The notes under the pieces are model-generated. The model was not told where the DNA came from, did not search any database, and was given only the letters and a program-made list of their open reading frames with translations. Source: Varroa destructor (taxonomy: Eukaryota > Arthropoda > Arachnida > Mesostigmata > Varroidae). Taken from it: a stretch of DNA of 64,000 nt. The stretch covers positions 22,499,061-22,563,060 of the forward strand of contig NW_019211456.1 in the NCBI RefSeq assembly GCF_002443255.2. The letters run 5' to 3'. The first letter of the stretch is position 1. The number at the start of each line of letters is the position of its first letter. Shown in pieces: positions 1 to 13,870 of the stretch. A program made the position numbers and the translations under genes.

Positions 1-686
1 GAAACGTATTATAGTACGGAGGAAATATCATTTGCTGATAACGAAAACAAGGCTGCAGTAGTACGATTCATCGTAGATTATCGGACTCTTAGGACCGCAA
101 CGAATCGTATAGATACAATAAGCTATCGCTTACAACCACACGTCGCTCTATAGCAATTGCCCTTTCCTTTTGTTCCGAAGTAGATAAATGACTAAGCTTA
201 GACCTTCGCACTCCTGCCAGTTTTCAATAAACGCTAATTTCAAAAAGGATGACCAAGTGCCATGTGGGCATATTTTGGCTCATTATAAATGCCACTCGGG
301 AACCCAATGGCAGTTCAGCAGCCCTATGACTGTCTATTTTATGAACAATTGTTTCATACAGCCTATAATGTTTTTTATATTACAACAACTTGAAAATAGG
401 ATCTATTCGAAATTGAAGGGTTTGAGAAGCGATATTCCAAATGGTATGGGGTTCTGTTGAAAAATACATTAAGTCAAAAAAGGCTTACAATACAAAGCCA
501 AGCGGCTAAAATACAGGGTAGGTCAAAAGCTACAAGAGAAATTGCGTGCGATTCAGTTTCTGCCTAGGCTGAATTGATTCAAAAAGACTGCTTTTTACTA
601 TAATAATTTCAAAGCTTTCTTAAGTCAAAAGGCGTTTATATTGAGCTGACTCAATTGACTGACAATGGTAATTTTGGTCGACTTAC

Positions 687-3600
687 CGTGAGCAGACTTG
701 GTTCAAGGTTAAGGTCGATAGGGCTCATGACTATAAACACCTGTTGGTTTTTGTGCGTCAGTCCACTTGGCTCTTTGAGAGCTGCTTTGCAGAAATACTG
801 AACCCACCCATGTTTTCCCAGAAACGTTGATGGCATACCTGTAACGAACAGTAACATACAGTCAGTAACAATGTTGTGACAATGTGCTTGAAAACCTCAC
901 TTATCGCCTTTTCTTCGTGATGTGTCGAGCCTTTAAAGTTAAATCACGCGAATTATATTAGCGTTCCTATCCCGAGGGCCTCATCACGGCCGAGAGCACG
1001 GTCAGTAGAATAACTCTTTACGTACTGTTTACTGAGAGGGTTGTACGTTAGGGATCTTACCAAGTGGTAATCCAAGCTTGAAGGGAAAAGAGTGAACTCC
1101 TGGTGACAAGGCGACCGACTGTTTGGTGTTCTCTCCCAGGAGTCGCATTCGAAAATCGATGTAGTTCTCTTTATCCTGTTGATTGGCGTTTCCTGACATT
1201 TTGACGATGCCCTCGCCCACAATATGGAAGTATAGGCCTACAGAAACACAATGAGTTGCGGTGTTAGCTTTTTTAACGACTATCTGTTGGTGGACTAGGA
1301 AAGAGGTGCATATAGAGTAGGCGAAGGTCGGTTCGGAACCTTTTCATTCTGTCTATTTAAATATAACCGTGCGAATTACGCCGGCGAACCACTACTGCGC
1401 TTGATTCATTTGGACCTGCGTGACCCCGAAGCACCTAGAAAACACTGAAAAAATTTTACGAAGCAGGTGCATCAATAGCGTTGGATCTTGCCCTCCTGGT
1501 AAGACATCGTAGGTCGTTAGCTTTAGCGACCTTCTTGACAAAGATGTATGGGGCGCCTGGGCAGCAGAAGCTATTAGTACCCGTCAAAGGATCCACAGAG
1601 CGATTTTTTACACAAGGACATAGTTTATGAACTTCGCAAGAAAATAATTGTGGTGACAGTAACAGCATCATTAAGCTGTTAGCAACGAGCACGCGTCACG
1701 AAAGAGTGAAAGTGGAATGAAGGACACAGGAGCAAAGTATCGCTGATTGCACAATACTTTATATAAATTGGATATCATAAAGGTCGAAGAGAAGTACATA
1801 GCTCTTTCGGCAATTACTTGTTCAGTACAGCAGCTATGATTGTGTGTACGAGTCTCTCGTACCGTGCAGCAATGAGGCCATAGGAAAAGGCTACGTTCAG
1901 AAAATATCTATGTACTGAAATACTGCTATTCAGTGTAATGGAGTATCATAATGGAGTGACAGTTATGCTTTACATAATACTGTTGAAGGAGGATTACCTG
2001 GAATTATAAACTTGAGAATCTTGCCCGACGAAATTGAATCTAAAGAAAAAAATAGTTTTCAAAAAACGAAAAATATTCGTTCGGCAGATTTCGCAAGAAT
2101 TAACCTCCTATCTTTTACAAGGTGTTGGACTTGACTTGAAGAACGTAAAAACAATATGTACTGTTATGTATGAATAAGATAATTAAATTTACAGCACCGT
2201 GCGTTGTGTCACAAAGTCAAATCACTTTTGAATTAATTCCCATTCATTAGACGTACATTGATCGTCAGTAAGGTTGTCGGTCGTCCATTGCATTTTCAAA
2301 GGTTTTGAAAGACCTTCAAGAGGCCTTAAGACAAATGATATAATTTTTATACATAGCAACGTGGCGCATTATGCAGAAAGAGGCTTTCGTCAAAAAGACT
2401 CGCTATTGGCCAGGCTATATTCGTACACGACGAATCGTACGAGTGCTTTCAGTTCTACGCTTTTTTTAAACGATTGCTAGTAGAATTAGCTAATTCATTA
2501 TTATTATTGTTCCACAGTTATTATTGCTACAGAGCTATTAGATGTATGGCTTCTTCGTTCGGAACAAAAGTCCGTTGAAGTTCCTTTTTTTCGGTATCGC
2601 AGAAAATCTTATCACTTCATATTTGGCCGCCGAATGGCAGGCCTTTAGTGATGTTAGCTTCACAAAAAGATTGCCATTGGTTTCACTAATGAAATTAAGC
2701 CGGAAGCCGTTCGATTAGTTGAACAAGAAACATTTGATGTGCTTTCCTGTCCAGGTTCATACTAGAAAGATACTGCAGCGAATACGTTTGATCGAATGCC
2801 GTGCTGCCTTCCAGCACCCATCCGTGTAGATCTGCACGAAGCAATCTGGTGCCCAAAACTTTTATGTTTTTTTTGTCTGAGCCGATTCTGTTCCCTTGAT
2901 ACTGATGAAATGGAATCAATGAGTGAAGGATATGCCTCGACAAGCGTTGCCGCTACAGGTCACGGCTTATAGAAGTGAACTATTTGCACTCAAGTAAAAA
3001 AAAAAAGTCGAAAAATTAATTTTTTTTTAATCGGATTACCACAGGTAACTAGAATCGAATTCAACGGGTCAACTAAATGAAGCAAAGCTACTAGGGACCA
3101 ATCGGTGAGTCAGGCCTGGCACATACAAAGTAAAAAGCAACAACAAGGAAACGCCATATGTGTAGTGTTGGTGGGCCACTGAAGACATCATTCCGTATAG
3201 ATCCTCGCTGCATGGCGAAAAACCTACTTTGCACTGCTGGAAAGGATTCCAACTGCGTTGCACCAATAAAGGCTTAGTCTCCTCTCGAGAAGGAACGGCG
3301 TCATTCTTTGGCAAGATAACGCCACGGTGACATGGAAGCTTTTGCCACGCCCACCGTATTCAACGCATATCGCTCCTGCCACTCTTGAATCTGTAAAATA
3401 CTATTGACCACCAGCTTTTGCAAGACAACAGTGGTTATACCTTGATTTTTCAAGTGCCTAGACGAAACTTGCTACGAACACAGGGTTCCTATTTTTGCCT
3501 GATCGGTGGCGGTAACATGTATCTGCTACAGGTAGCTATTTTGCTTAAGAAAGAATCTATTGTGTAGAATTTATTGAGCTATACGCCATACAGAAAGCTG

Positions 3601-6600
3601 TCGTTCTTATCCAACACTGCGCTAATTGGTAATGATTTAGAGGGCGCAGTCAACTTGCAAGTCGATCTTAGTTCGGACATCTTTGCTATCAAGATAAATG
3701 CATGTAGTAGTGCCACAGCTGCCCAAAGATCCTTACAAAAATAACGGAAGCAGAAGTATGGACACGTTTCATCCAAAGAAAGATAATCTACCTCTCTGCT
3801 CATCAAGTCCGATTAAATATCAAGCAGTTTAAACAATCTAAATCACTTTACGCTTGGTTCTGCTGAACCATCATAGTATTTGTGCTATGCAGCGGCGTAT
3901 TTTCTTTTTTGCATAGTTATGAATAATGGTCATTTTCTGTTGCCATTATAATGTTTTACCCACAGATAGTCATAAGTATAACATACAATCTGTGTGAGCG
4001 CCAGGGCCATATTAGAGATATCTATCAGCAAGAGATATATGTATATATTTCTTATGCAGTGTTGATGTTATCCAATTATTGGAATGATACGACATCACAG
4101 AAGCCGTACTTTGCTCCATCTTGCTGCAATTGCCGATAGAGTAACCCTGACCCAACCCAGTTAGAAAAACCGACTAGATTCTGGCAATCACGAACAGAAG
4201 CACAGTAATATATATTCACGCTTATATGTATGGGTAACTTCGTATTATGAAAACATCGGCCGTATGCTACCCGTATGAAAGCATTATAACAAAACTGACA
4301 GCGACGAGATAATAGATACTCAGTGTTGTACATATAAACTGAATGGTCCTCGGGCATTCGTACGTATTAACTTCACGTATATAAACGGCTATAAAAATAG
4401 CGAGCCCACATTTGAAACCGCTCTTTTGTCTGTGGTCTGTCAACAATTTAATCATTGTTCTGATAATCAACAACAACGTAAACTGTGTAGTTGACGGCTG
4501 GTTAAGGTTCCCGTCATTTTCAACCGTTGTCTTGCTGGGAAAAGTTATCAAAAAAATCGTCTTTTTATAAAGAATTATCCTGTGCGTTAGACAGAGTAAC
4601 GAAAAATTGCTTCGACACGCAGACAAGCTATCCAATAAATTTTCACACCCGTTGCGGAAAGTTGTATCAAGCAATCTAAGGAAATCTCATGAATATAGTA
4701 TGAATCCCACGATTTTTCGTTACAAAGTAAACCTATTATGTGCAACTTAATAAACGGTACGATTCCCTGTCAAGCAGTTCTCTTACGGTCAGATACGGAG
4801 AGAACTTACGGTCAGATAAGAAATTTTTACTACAACTCGAACACCACTCAGTATATATTGTCAGCTTATAGCGTTTTTGAATGCCTTTTCACCTGCTATG
4901 GCAGCCTTTTAGCTCCGCTGGAGGACTGAGGTGGCCTTAAAGCCTCTTGATAACTTTTTCACTTAAGGCAACAAGCTGTGTTGCATTAAATTTACGAAAT
5001 TTCAACAAAACGTGGAATTGATCCGCTTGCATGTCACGTATGCAATTGGATGTTGCCTCATCTGAGAAGATCTTTTTCGGTGTTTACATGCTCATTTGGT
5101 AAAGACACCCGGAGGCTCATGTCCATGGTCATCGTTTCGAAGATTTACTTCGTGCTCCGCGGAACGTTGCGTGGTATCGTATGCGTAAAGCTAATGTGTC
5201 ATACGAAAACTACACAAAAGCGTAATTCTACATAAATTCTTGCACTACAAGTCATGCACATTGTGCTTAGCCAGTCGCCAAAAAGGAAACAGTTGTTTAA
5301 TCGTGTACGAAAAACACGATTCACGAACATCTGCTCAGTGCCGAAATAAGTTGAGCGTATCTTTGAGAACGATGAAACTCTTAATGTGAGACGATGAGGA
5401 AGCTTATCTAGCCCAGGACCTGTATTTTGTACGGCGCTTTGATAGTTCATTAGACGCAACGTAAGTTATATGAGAAACGCTTATCATATACAAACGGCGA
5501 ATCTACTCCAAAAGCCGGCCCGATAACAAAAAGCGCCAATGTATTGTTCTAATGAGTTCTGTAAGTGGCGATTTGACCCGACTGACATTTCCAATGAGAC
5601 GGCAATCTAATTTGAATTTATTTACAAAAAGTCATGCTATGTTGACTCCTTTTCTCGCTGCGACACGTCTACCAGATAACCGCCCGTATGATGAGCTATG
5701 ATAACGTGAAATATTTCACCGTTCGAGCATGTCGCTGGTTCGAGAGAACTTCTCCATCTCCGATAGTTGCCCAAAGCCAAGCCCTACCACATCGTAGTGT
5801 ATAACATAGTATATTTTATTACTGCGGAATACTCACTGCGGACTATGGAATAGATGTGCCCACTCCATTATTGTCTTTTACATTTGTGATTCATGAGTCA
5901 TCTTGGTGACACTGGGTCATCTGTGGTAACGCCAATTACCATGCCATTACGCTTCAATGTTGCAGGGCAGCCTGTACTCGGTTCGTTGTTACTCGGCCAG
6001 TTCGAACATAGCATAGTTAATCCATTGCTGTTCATTGACCGCATCCTTATTTGGCCGCCATATCAACGCTGCCATACGGTCGAGCGTGGTGGCAGTCTAA
6101 TTCTACCGCGTAGAGCTACGCTGAACGCCGAACGCCGACGATACCCACGGCCGCGAGTGGGTGGAAACCAACAGCTTTGATCTTTACAGAGAAATGAAGT
6201 CTAGCGACAAAGTCAATTTATCCATTTCACGATTTCAGCTCATTCGCCGATCGATTGATTCCACGCCAATGACTCGCTAGTCTGGGTCCGTCGACAGTAA
6301 GTCGAGCGAAAGAGAGAGGTTTGAAAAAGTTTTTCTGTTTCTCCTTGAATAGAGCAGAAGAGGTTAATTGTCGACAAAAGGATTCCTTTGGGTGTTCGCT
6401 ACTGCAGGTGCTTGTTTTTTCGCGGCCCAACCGGCAGTTCGGTAATAATATGACGATACGTTCGGTGATCTTTTTCGATCTGTAGGACACTAGCGTACAA
6501 GAGCTGTAATAGAACAGCCGCTCTGTTACCAAGGTGCGGTGTTGGATTAACAAAAAAGAGCCACATATTAAGGCTAAGTTTACGCGAAACCAAAGAAAAT

Positions 6601-9600
6601 CCTACAATTGGGTGATGGTGCACACCCGATAAATGACCTTTCGGGAATCTCAATGCTGTTGCAACGATTTTTCACATCCTGAATGCTTAATAATGGTGTA
6701 CGGGTGAGAATTCTGCATAAAATTATGCTACTAATACTTGGCTATACTTCAGTCGGAAGTGGCGCTGTAAATGGAAATATCGTACGTGGCCAATTGCAAA
6801 TTTGTCCGCCAACAGCATCCCGGCGTAGGTATTGGCGTTACCTCAACGTACGTCAGTGATATCAAGGCTATCGGTGAACACCGGTATAATAGGCAACTCA
6901 TCAGCTGTTCAAACATTTTGTGACGTCTGACACTTCTTACCAATACACTGCGCTACGGCACACTTCATTTCAACAACATTAGCCAGCTGGTCAAAATCAC
7001 AAGATCTGTCGCATGTGGTACGTTTTATAGTGGAAATTTTTAAGTTACTTTTACTTCCATTACGCTAAGTTTAAGTCCGCTTTGGGTTACGACACAGCGC
7101 GGACGGGAACGCGCGGTGCCGCGATGAGACGAAAAGCATTTCCGCTCCATAACAAACTGACGAAGGACTTTTATTCTGTATAGTTTATAGCCATCTGTCC
7201 TTTACATGCGTGTATCGGTAAGGCGGGCTAGCTGACGAGGCGAGCATCATAACTCGACACGACTATTGTAATAGCGGTTAATGGCCCTCGGCGTTGACGC
7301 TCTCGTGGGTGATACGATGCGTTCGCTGCTCGTACATCGTGACTACGACTCCGAGGCGAAGTACGTACGTCTACAGCAGAGCGAATCGTCAAAAACACAA
7401 AGTAGAGATTGTACCCTTGAGTATTCGCGTCCACAGTGATACCTCTGAGGCTAGATGCCCTTCATTGTTACGCCCACCAAATCGTTTTGCTATTGGCCCA
7501 GATAGATTTATGGCAGCGGAAAGATGATTGGGTAATAGGAACGGCCACGGCGGTAACAACGATGTCGGACAACAACGAGCCAATAGTAGTAATTAGCTAT
7601 TATCGGGCAAAAACGGTACATTCAAAAATCAACGACCAGGTTCAACCGTTAGAGCTGAAGTACACAGGGCAATCGCAGCCGTTGCAGACATTAATGTACA
7701 GAACGTCGACGAACAGATGCGGTCTCGAACTGAGACTGTACGAGAAAATGTATAGTAAATGAGTTGATCAGTGACGTCCTGAGAAAGCGAGACCCGCTCC
7801 TAATCATCTAAAATTTGCAGCTAACTAAAGTGCGTCAACGAACAATCTTCTGGGTAGGTTACCTAAAAGCTAGTTTGCCCTATACAAATGGTCAGATAGG
7901 AAGGCTTTTGACTGAGGATGGATGTTGTTACAGCAGCAAGAATCTCAGTAAGATTAGAATTAGAATTAAGATAAACATAACTTCAACTGAACAAAGATAC
8001 ATGATGATTCAGGGATACTGCTCAGTGTTTCTACACTGTCGTCAGTGACGACCAAAGCGAGAAAAAGTAAACAGAGTTTGATGTAGTGTAGCAGACGTAA
8101 TCTAGCTGAATAATGTGCTTCTTTCAAATTCAAACAGACTAGAAAAAAACCTCACCGACTCTATTCTCGTTTCTAATCGATCCATTATTTTAGTCAAGTT
8201 GATATTGACCGGAAGCCATTTTGTCGGGCGATGCATTGATTCCCAGAAAGCGGCGTTAATTCTACTACTACAATACCGATCTAGTCGTTAGTCGATGTTG
8301 CTTCAAGCGAAGTTACCCGTTGTATGGACGTGCAGAACTTTCTAGTTACGCAACTACCCTCCGTCCACCATTTATCTGTGACTGTCAGATTAACGACACC
8401 AAATGAGAATGTCTCAGGACGCAAGGGAAATAAATCTAGTCATTTTCTAGCTTTTCCGCCCGTAATGCGTTTCGGTTATCAAACGGCGACAGCTACTACC
8501 AACACGGCAACAGTCGACGTTACATCCTGTCTTAGCGTAGTCAGCTCGCGGCGTACTGCTAAACGTTTAGCAACAGACAAAATGCTCCGTAACGCCTAAA
8601 AAGAACAATAACTATTCATAGTTAAAAAAAAATCACCTCGTCATATATAGTTATTCATTATGACGGCCACAAGCGTCTAATCGTCTATGATGATCCTCTG
8701 CGACTTTTTTCGTGCATATGAAAATTATTTTAGCCTTGAAGGCCGTGCCTTGAGTCAGGCCATAGCCACTATACTTCGTACACATTCGATTCCAGAATAT
8801 CTCACGTCGAACGATGTTGCTCCACCATTGCGTCGACGTGTGTATGAAGATTCATTGATCGCGCCTGCTCCGCGCGGCAAGCCACTTCTGCCGACGGAAA
8901 CGATTCGTGTCGCCGACGACTATTTACAGCATATAGATTAAATGTAAAAATAATAAATATATACTTACAGACGAATACCGAAACGTATTATTATAAATGT
9001 GCGCACTGGTTTGGGTGATAGGAGTGCTAACATCTACGGATGGAAGATGTAAACAACGGTCAAACATGCATCCAATGCTATGCATGAAGTAAGTTATCAG
9101 CTTGATACAAAAGGAGAGGTTATCAAATTAAATCACGTGAAAATATCTCAGCTTGCTATTTGTTTCATGCAATGCCGTTTAGGCTAAGTTTGAAGAACAT
9201 TACGTAAGCGAACTGTTCGCGGGGCGTTTGAAAGGAAAGATCTATTTTAAAGCAGGGTTCGACATCAGATGTTCGAACGGACACACTGACATGCAAAGCG
9301 AAAAATCTTTTTGCGTGACAAACCATTGGATGAAGTAATAGCAAAGCATTTACGTCATCGCTCCCCAACGAGTTATCTGTTACGTATACTGATAAGTTAC
9401 TACGCTTGCTGATGTCCGTATGGCTACAGGACAGGGGTGAAATGTATCAGGGCAGAATTATGGTCAATGTCACAAGAAGCTAGAGCTGAAACTATTGCCC
9501 ACAATCCACTGGGTATAGAGCGTAATTTTGTATAGTGCTACTCTTCCCATAGATTTTGCGTATCCTCTGCAAGTATTCTTGCATGCGATACGGTAGCAAG

Positions 9601-9938
9601 TTAAGCTTCAATGCATGAGACGAACTTGAGGCCAGATTTCGAATGGATTCAAAAGTTTTTAATTCAATATTGTGTGTATACGATTTATAGTGATCGAGCG
9701 TACGTCGGAATCGTGCAATAAGGGTGTCTCCGCCTCGTGAGATTATTTGCATACCCTCTGAGCGTCAGACAGTCCACTTCCGTTCATATGCATATGCGTT
9801 TGCCAGATTCGTACCTTGTACAGGGGTGTCATCGTCGAGCTCGACGATTACCTGCCCGGTGAGAAAAGAGCCTGGAAAATACAGAAGACTCTCGTTGTCT
9901 AGCACAATCAAGAACTTGGCCAACTTGCGGTTCGACAT
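687..9938 (-). CDS. Arrestin-domain-containing protein (alpha-arrestin/ARRDC-like), 5' part, 3 exons, runs off the left edge
   Basis: The coding exons I can assemble are 9815-9938, 1061-1237 and 687-838, all on the minus strand with GT-AG borders. The phases agree: CAAG|gtacga joins tag|GC, CTTG|gtaaga joins cag|GT, and the third exon ends ACG|gtaagt at phase 0. They give 151 residues starting MSNRKLAKF. The start is the first ATG before the typical opening strand (FLIVLDN, then YFPGSFLTGQVIVEL). The middle carries HIVGEG, and the signature of the arrestin N domain follows: SPGVHSFPFKLGLPLG, then PSTFLGKHGWVQYFCKAAL. This is the whole arrestin N sandwich; the C sandwich and any PPxY tail must lie left of base 687. 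In other animals these proteins are adaptors that link membrane receptors and transporters to ubiquitin ligases and endocytosis (family knowledge). The first intron is 8.6 kb (1238-9814). I cannot tell which ARRDC or vitamin-D-upregulated-protein subfamily it is. Confidence 0.85.
1238..9814 (-). other. Long first intron of the arrestin-domain gene
   Basis: This stretch separates exon 1 from exon 2 of the arrestin gene. It holds many short open frames on both strands, none with a recognisable family signature. The part from about 5.9 to 8.9 kb is richer in G+C and open frames than the rest and may contain old, decayed coding or transposon DNA (inference). The most gene-like piece is listed separately at 8687-8941. 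Confidence 0.6.
8687..8941 (+). other. Unrecognised last-exon-like open frame inside the arrestin intron
   Basis: An 84-codon open frame ends in TAA, and a canonical AATAAA lies at 8952-8957, only about 10 bases further on. Its composition looks protein-like, with a hydrophilic stretch SLEGRALSQAIATILR followed by a Pro/Arg-rich tail. It lies on the strand opposite the host gene. I do not recognise the family and see no convincing upstream exon. It could be the 3' end of a nested gene, a retrocopy fragment, or chance. Confidence 0.2.
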
Positions 9939-10579
9939 CTTCGATAGTGGGTCGAAGCCTCGGCCGGTCGTGTAAACGAAGACAAAAGGTCAATGCTTCT
10001 TTGTTTTTTCGACCCTTCTATTATCTCACTTATAATCGCACGTCATCAACGTTCATATCAATCGATCGTTGTTTGGTGGTGCCACACCTTCGATTGCATC
10101 GGTTTTCATCTTCCGTAGTCCAGGGATTATATGGTTAACGACACCGAAGCAGATCAACGACGACACAGTAATATCCCAGTATATTCAGTATTAGAGAAAA
10201 AAAAACGTCGAAGTTTAAGTCTTTCACCTGTTTACGAATTTGCCGATTGTAGCCAGCTGGTTATCACAGATCTTTGTTCAGTGTATAGTATGTTTTTTGG
10301 CTGCACTTGAGAAACCGCAACAATTTCCATAGGGCATAATCTCGACGGAGCTAACAACGTAAGTTCGGTTTTTTTGTGAGGGAATAGTGCTGGCACGCTA
10401 CGAAAAGATACCGTACAGGAATTGGTACCAGTTTGTGATCACTTCTTCTTCGACTTCATGAACTTCAGCCCGATCACTGCGCAACTGACTTTCCGCTCGC
10501 GGTTAGGGCAGACTCGGCTTAGATCCGTACCAAATAGATCGACTCAGAAGCAAAACTACTAAGTATTATTTGCTATACT

Positions 10580-11110
10580 ATCTGCCTTCGATCACCATAT
10601 ACGGGTGCGCGCATGGTCGCCGCTCTCTGTCGTCAGCGAGCCTAATTGTACTGCTCTGCGCTATGCCGTCCTCGTCCTCACCATAATTTCCGACAACGAC
10701 AACGTCCGTCGAATCTGAAAAGCCTAGTAGACCACAGTCGCTTCAATAGACAGACAACAGATAAACTTCAGTTTGTCAGCTGCTCGCGCGCGGATCTGCT
10801 TCTGGCGGAGCGGAAACCATCGCACTAGAGACAGTTCAGCCGCTGTCTTTGCTGCTGCGGTTGTTGATGATGATGATAGAAGTCGCTGTTCCGAAGTCGT
10901 CTCGCTGGCGATGCGATACAACCCGCGCGCACTGCGGTGGGACTTCGCGCAATCGGGGAGAGGGTGGCCGCACGCTCACGCGCATCGGCAGCGGACGCAA
11001 CCGATGGGAGAGCTGAAGAGCCGATGCGCAAAGATCTGAAGTCTTCCTACGCAGGAAAGTGGCCGTGACGTTTTTGCCGGTGACGGAATGGCGGCACAGT
11101 CAAACGCAAA
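10580..11110. other. GC- and CpG-rich block upstream of the arrestin gene
   Basis: This segment is clearly richer in G+C and CpG than its surroundings. It lies about 0.65-1.2 kb upstream of the arrestin start codon on the minus strand, so it could be that gene's promoter or a 5' untranslated exon (inference). Short open frames on both strands are low-complexity Arg/Ala/Gln-rich and not persuasive. It contains a 10-bp perfect inverted repeat, GCGCATCGGC at 10980-10989 and GCCGATGCGC at 11020-11029, separated by 30 bases. Confidence 0.35.
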
Positions 11111-11298
11111 AAAATACATACGGCGAAGGCGCTATGACGAAGCATCGTTGCCAATGATCACCGAATACGAGTCGACACGGACAGAACACACGATTAAATG
11201 AGTTGGCCGGGGACGGAAGGCGGAAGACAGAGACAAATGAGATAGAACAGGCATTCTATCTAAAGGACTTAACAATCTGTCGGAAGCTCGTGCGTGAG

Positions 11299-11422
<124 letters not shown>

Positions 11423-12218
11423 CCTCACACCCATACACACACGCAACGACAAGAAATACAAGCTCAAAGTTAGCAAAGCAAACAACCAGAAAATCGACTA
11501 AGACAAAAAGGTATCAGAATTTACGAATCAAGCATGTTAGCACGCAAGTACTTATGTACATGTATAGACTATTCGTCGAGCAATAGCCGATATGAGCATT
11601 TATAAAAGTTGTTTCAAGCGTTCAGTATAGAAGCACATGCTCATTTAGCAATCACACATAACCTAAGGGGCGTTATGCGTTTGACGAAAACAACTCGATG
11701 TAATACAGTCCTATAGTGTAACCTACGTCTATATTCTATATAATTATGTTCGGTATATATAATGATCATTACTAATAAAGTTGCGAGAGGCTAAAAAAGA
11801 AACAAAAAATAATATAAGTAAGTATAAAAATATCATAAGTTATTAATTCCCAGTAAAAGAAAACATTAACCATTCTTGTGCAACTACGGTCATTGCCACC
11901 TGTAACAAAGCTTAACAAAGTGTTATAGCTTAAAAAAGAGCCATTTCTGTTATGTTCTTTATCCTATAAAATTAAGTCGATTAGGAAGTCCTACTACTGG
12001 ATGCCAGCTTCGATGTATTCTATATTTCTCGATGAAGTAATCGTAATTACTTCCCTAATGGAAATTCTCGTTCCATAACATTTATCAGGAACTTCATAAC
12101 TTACCATGCATGGTAATCCTAGCCCTGAGAATTGCAAAATCTGACTAACTTCACTGAAATTGACAATTGAGAAAAGATGGACAGTCATTGGGGTCGAAAG
12201 AACATATTCATTGGATTA

Positions 12219-12241
12219 GACCATGGTACTTTACCATGGTC
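12219..12241. repeat. Perfect 10-bp inverted repeat (hairpin)
   Basis: GACCATGGTA, a 3-base loop CTT, then TACCATGGTC. It is fully complementary and contains two NcoI-like CCATGG palindromes. No oligo-T tract or gene end is next to it, so its role is unknown. Confidence 0.8.
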
Positions 12242-13794
12242 GTTGATGGCGTGGAGCAACAAATTTTTTTCATTTGTAATTAACATAATATAAACAAGAA
12301 TATAATTTTGCACAATCTGCTGTTAATAAACTGTGTCTGGCTGTACAGTTCTAATCTCGGTCAATCAACTATTTATTTCTAGTACTTTCATTATTCTGCA
12401 CATTATACACTGCACAAAAGCCTACGTTGCGTACACAATTCAGCTGGGTTTTTTTGGCGCAGTTTTATTTTGAGAACAGCTAGATCAGTTCGGGACGTGA
12501 GATATAGATCTATAAAGGTATCACGTTTTTTTATCACTAACTTTTTTTTCAGGAAAACTATTGTTTGAGATATAATGTCAAGCTAGTCCTTAAAAACGAA
12601 AACGTACGTGTTCGGTTCCCTGAAACCTGAAATAGCTCAAGATAGAATTCCTAAGTTGAAGGCAATCCCCGATTTGTTATTCTGCTTGTCCAAACGGCGC
12701 ATTTTTAAAGTGAAACAACAATATAACAATAATTGAGTGCCTTTCTCGTTTACGCGTAAACTAGTTTTTACATACGACTTCGCGCACTCTGGAAAACAGG
12801 CCATATATAGGCTACATGTATTTCGCTCAGTTAAACTTTGTCCTTGGGGAGACCTTTGTTTGTCAAAGAAACTCCTCTTTGCTTTCCTAGAACCAGTGAA
12901 TTATTTCAGCAGTATTTCATCCCCGGTAGTACAGAACAAGTCACCGTTAAATCCCTAATTTGTACCGATGAAGCGGGTCACTTCTGTGTGACTGGCAATA
13001 CATTTTTTCGTTAGAGCCTTTTTCACGTCTAAACGTATCATTGTTTTGCAGTGCACTTCAGCACAATCTAAATACAATTCCGCTGAAAAACATTCAAAGT
13101 AAGCACAAAAGATGGTAACACACAAGGTATTTAGGGCTAACGATCGAAGCAAAATTTGTATTTGCTATGAGAACGTCTTCTCATACTTGCTTAGTTAGCT
13201 ACCCATTCACGAACGTATTTATATGTATATGTATAATAAATTTTCGGCAAGCTCAGTAATTTGGTTTTTATTACATCATCGCTTATCGGGCCAATTATTC
13301 TGAAAGTGGTATTTGCGCGAGATGTTTTGAGGAGTTGTTCAATGGTATAGAGTGACAAAAAGCATCTAGCGAATGACAAAGCCAAAAGGAATTTTAGTCT
13401 GACCTAATGAATAGGTGGTTCAAGTGCGCTGCTTTTACGATAAGTTGTCTTTTAAGGTGAACGACGCGTTAGAAAATTACACAACTTTAGTCGTTAATGA
13501 AGACTATAAAGTTTCATAACTTTAGCCATCCTATAAAACTCCGCAGCTCACTGCGTATTCTGTACATGTGTATAGATGCCCAGCAGATTATGCGAACATA
13601 CAAGGGTACGATCCCCGCGCTGATGTCAATGATTAAAAACCTTGTAACTGCGAAAGTTACAATTTCAAAACTGCCCGTAGACGTAGCTAGCCTTTGTGGA
13701 CATTCACCATTCTTATGTAGATTTAGTGCAGCGAACCTTTTAATTGAGTAAAAAATGAAGCAATAATAGCGAAAAGGATTTAATTTACTTTAAT

Positions 13795-13870
13795 TGTACG
13801 CTCAGTGGTAGAGCCGGTGCGATGTCCATATCTTTTTCATCAATCGGGAGTTCACGATTTCAGATGTGAA
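13795..13870 (+). other. tRNA-like relic (SINE head or decayed tRNA gene), tentative
   Basis: GCTCAGTGGTAGAGC at about 13799-13813 is a textbook tRNA D-arm/A-box. About 35 bases later, GGGAGTTCACGATTTC resembles a damaged T-arm/B-box. The acceptor and anticodon stems do not fold properly, so this is not a working tRNA. A tRNA-derived SINE fragment or an old tRNA pseudogene are the likeliest explanations. Confidence 0.3.

Noticed and set aside
2695..3314. Possible transposase fragments on the minus strand
   Set aside because: Some peptide pieces look protein-like, but no catalytic motif, terminal repeats or target-site duplication could be seen.
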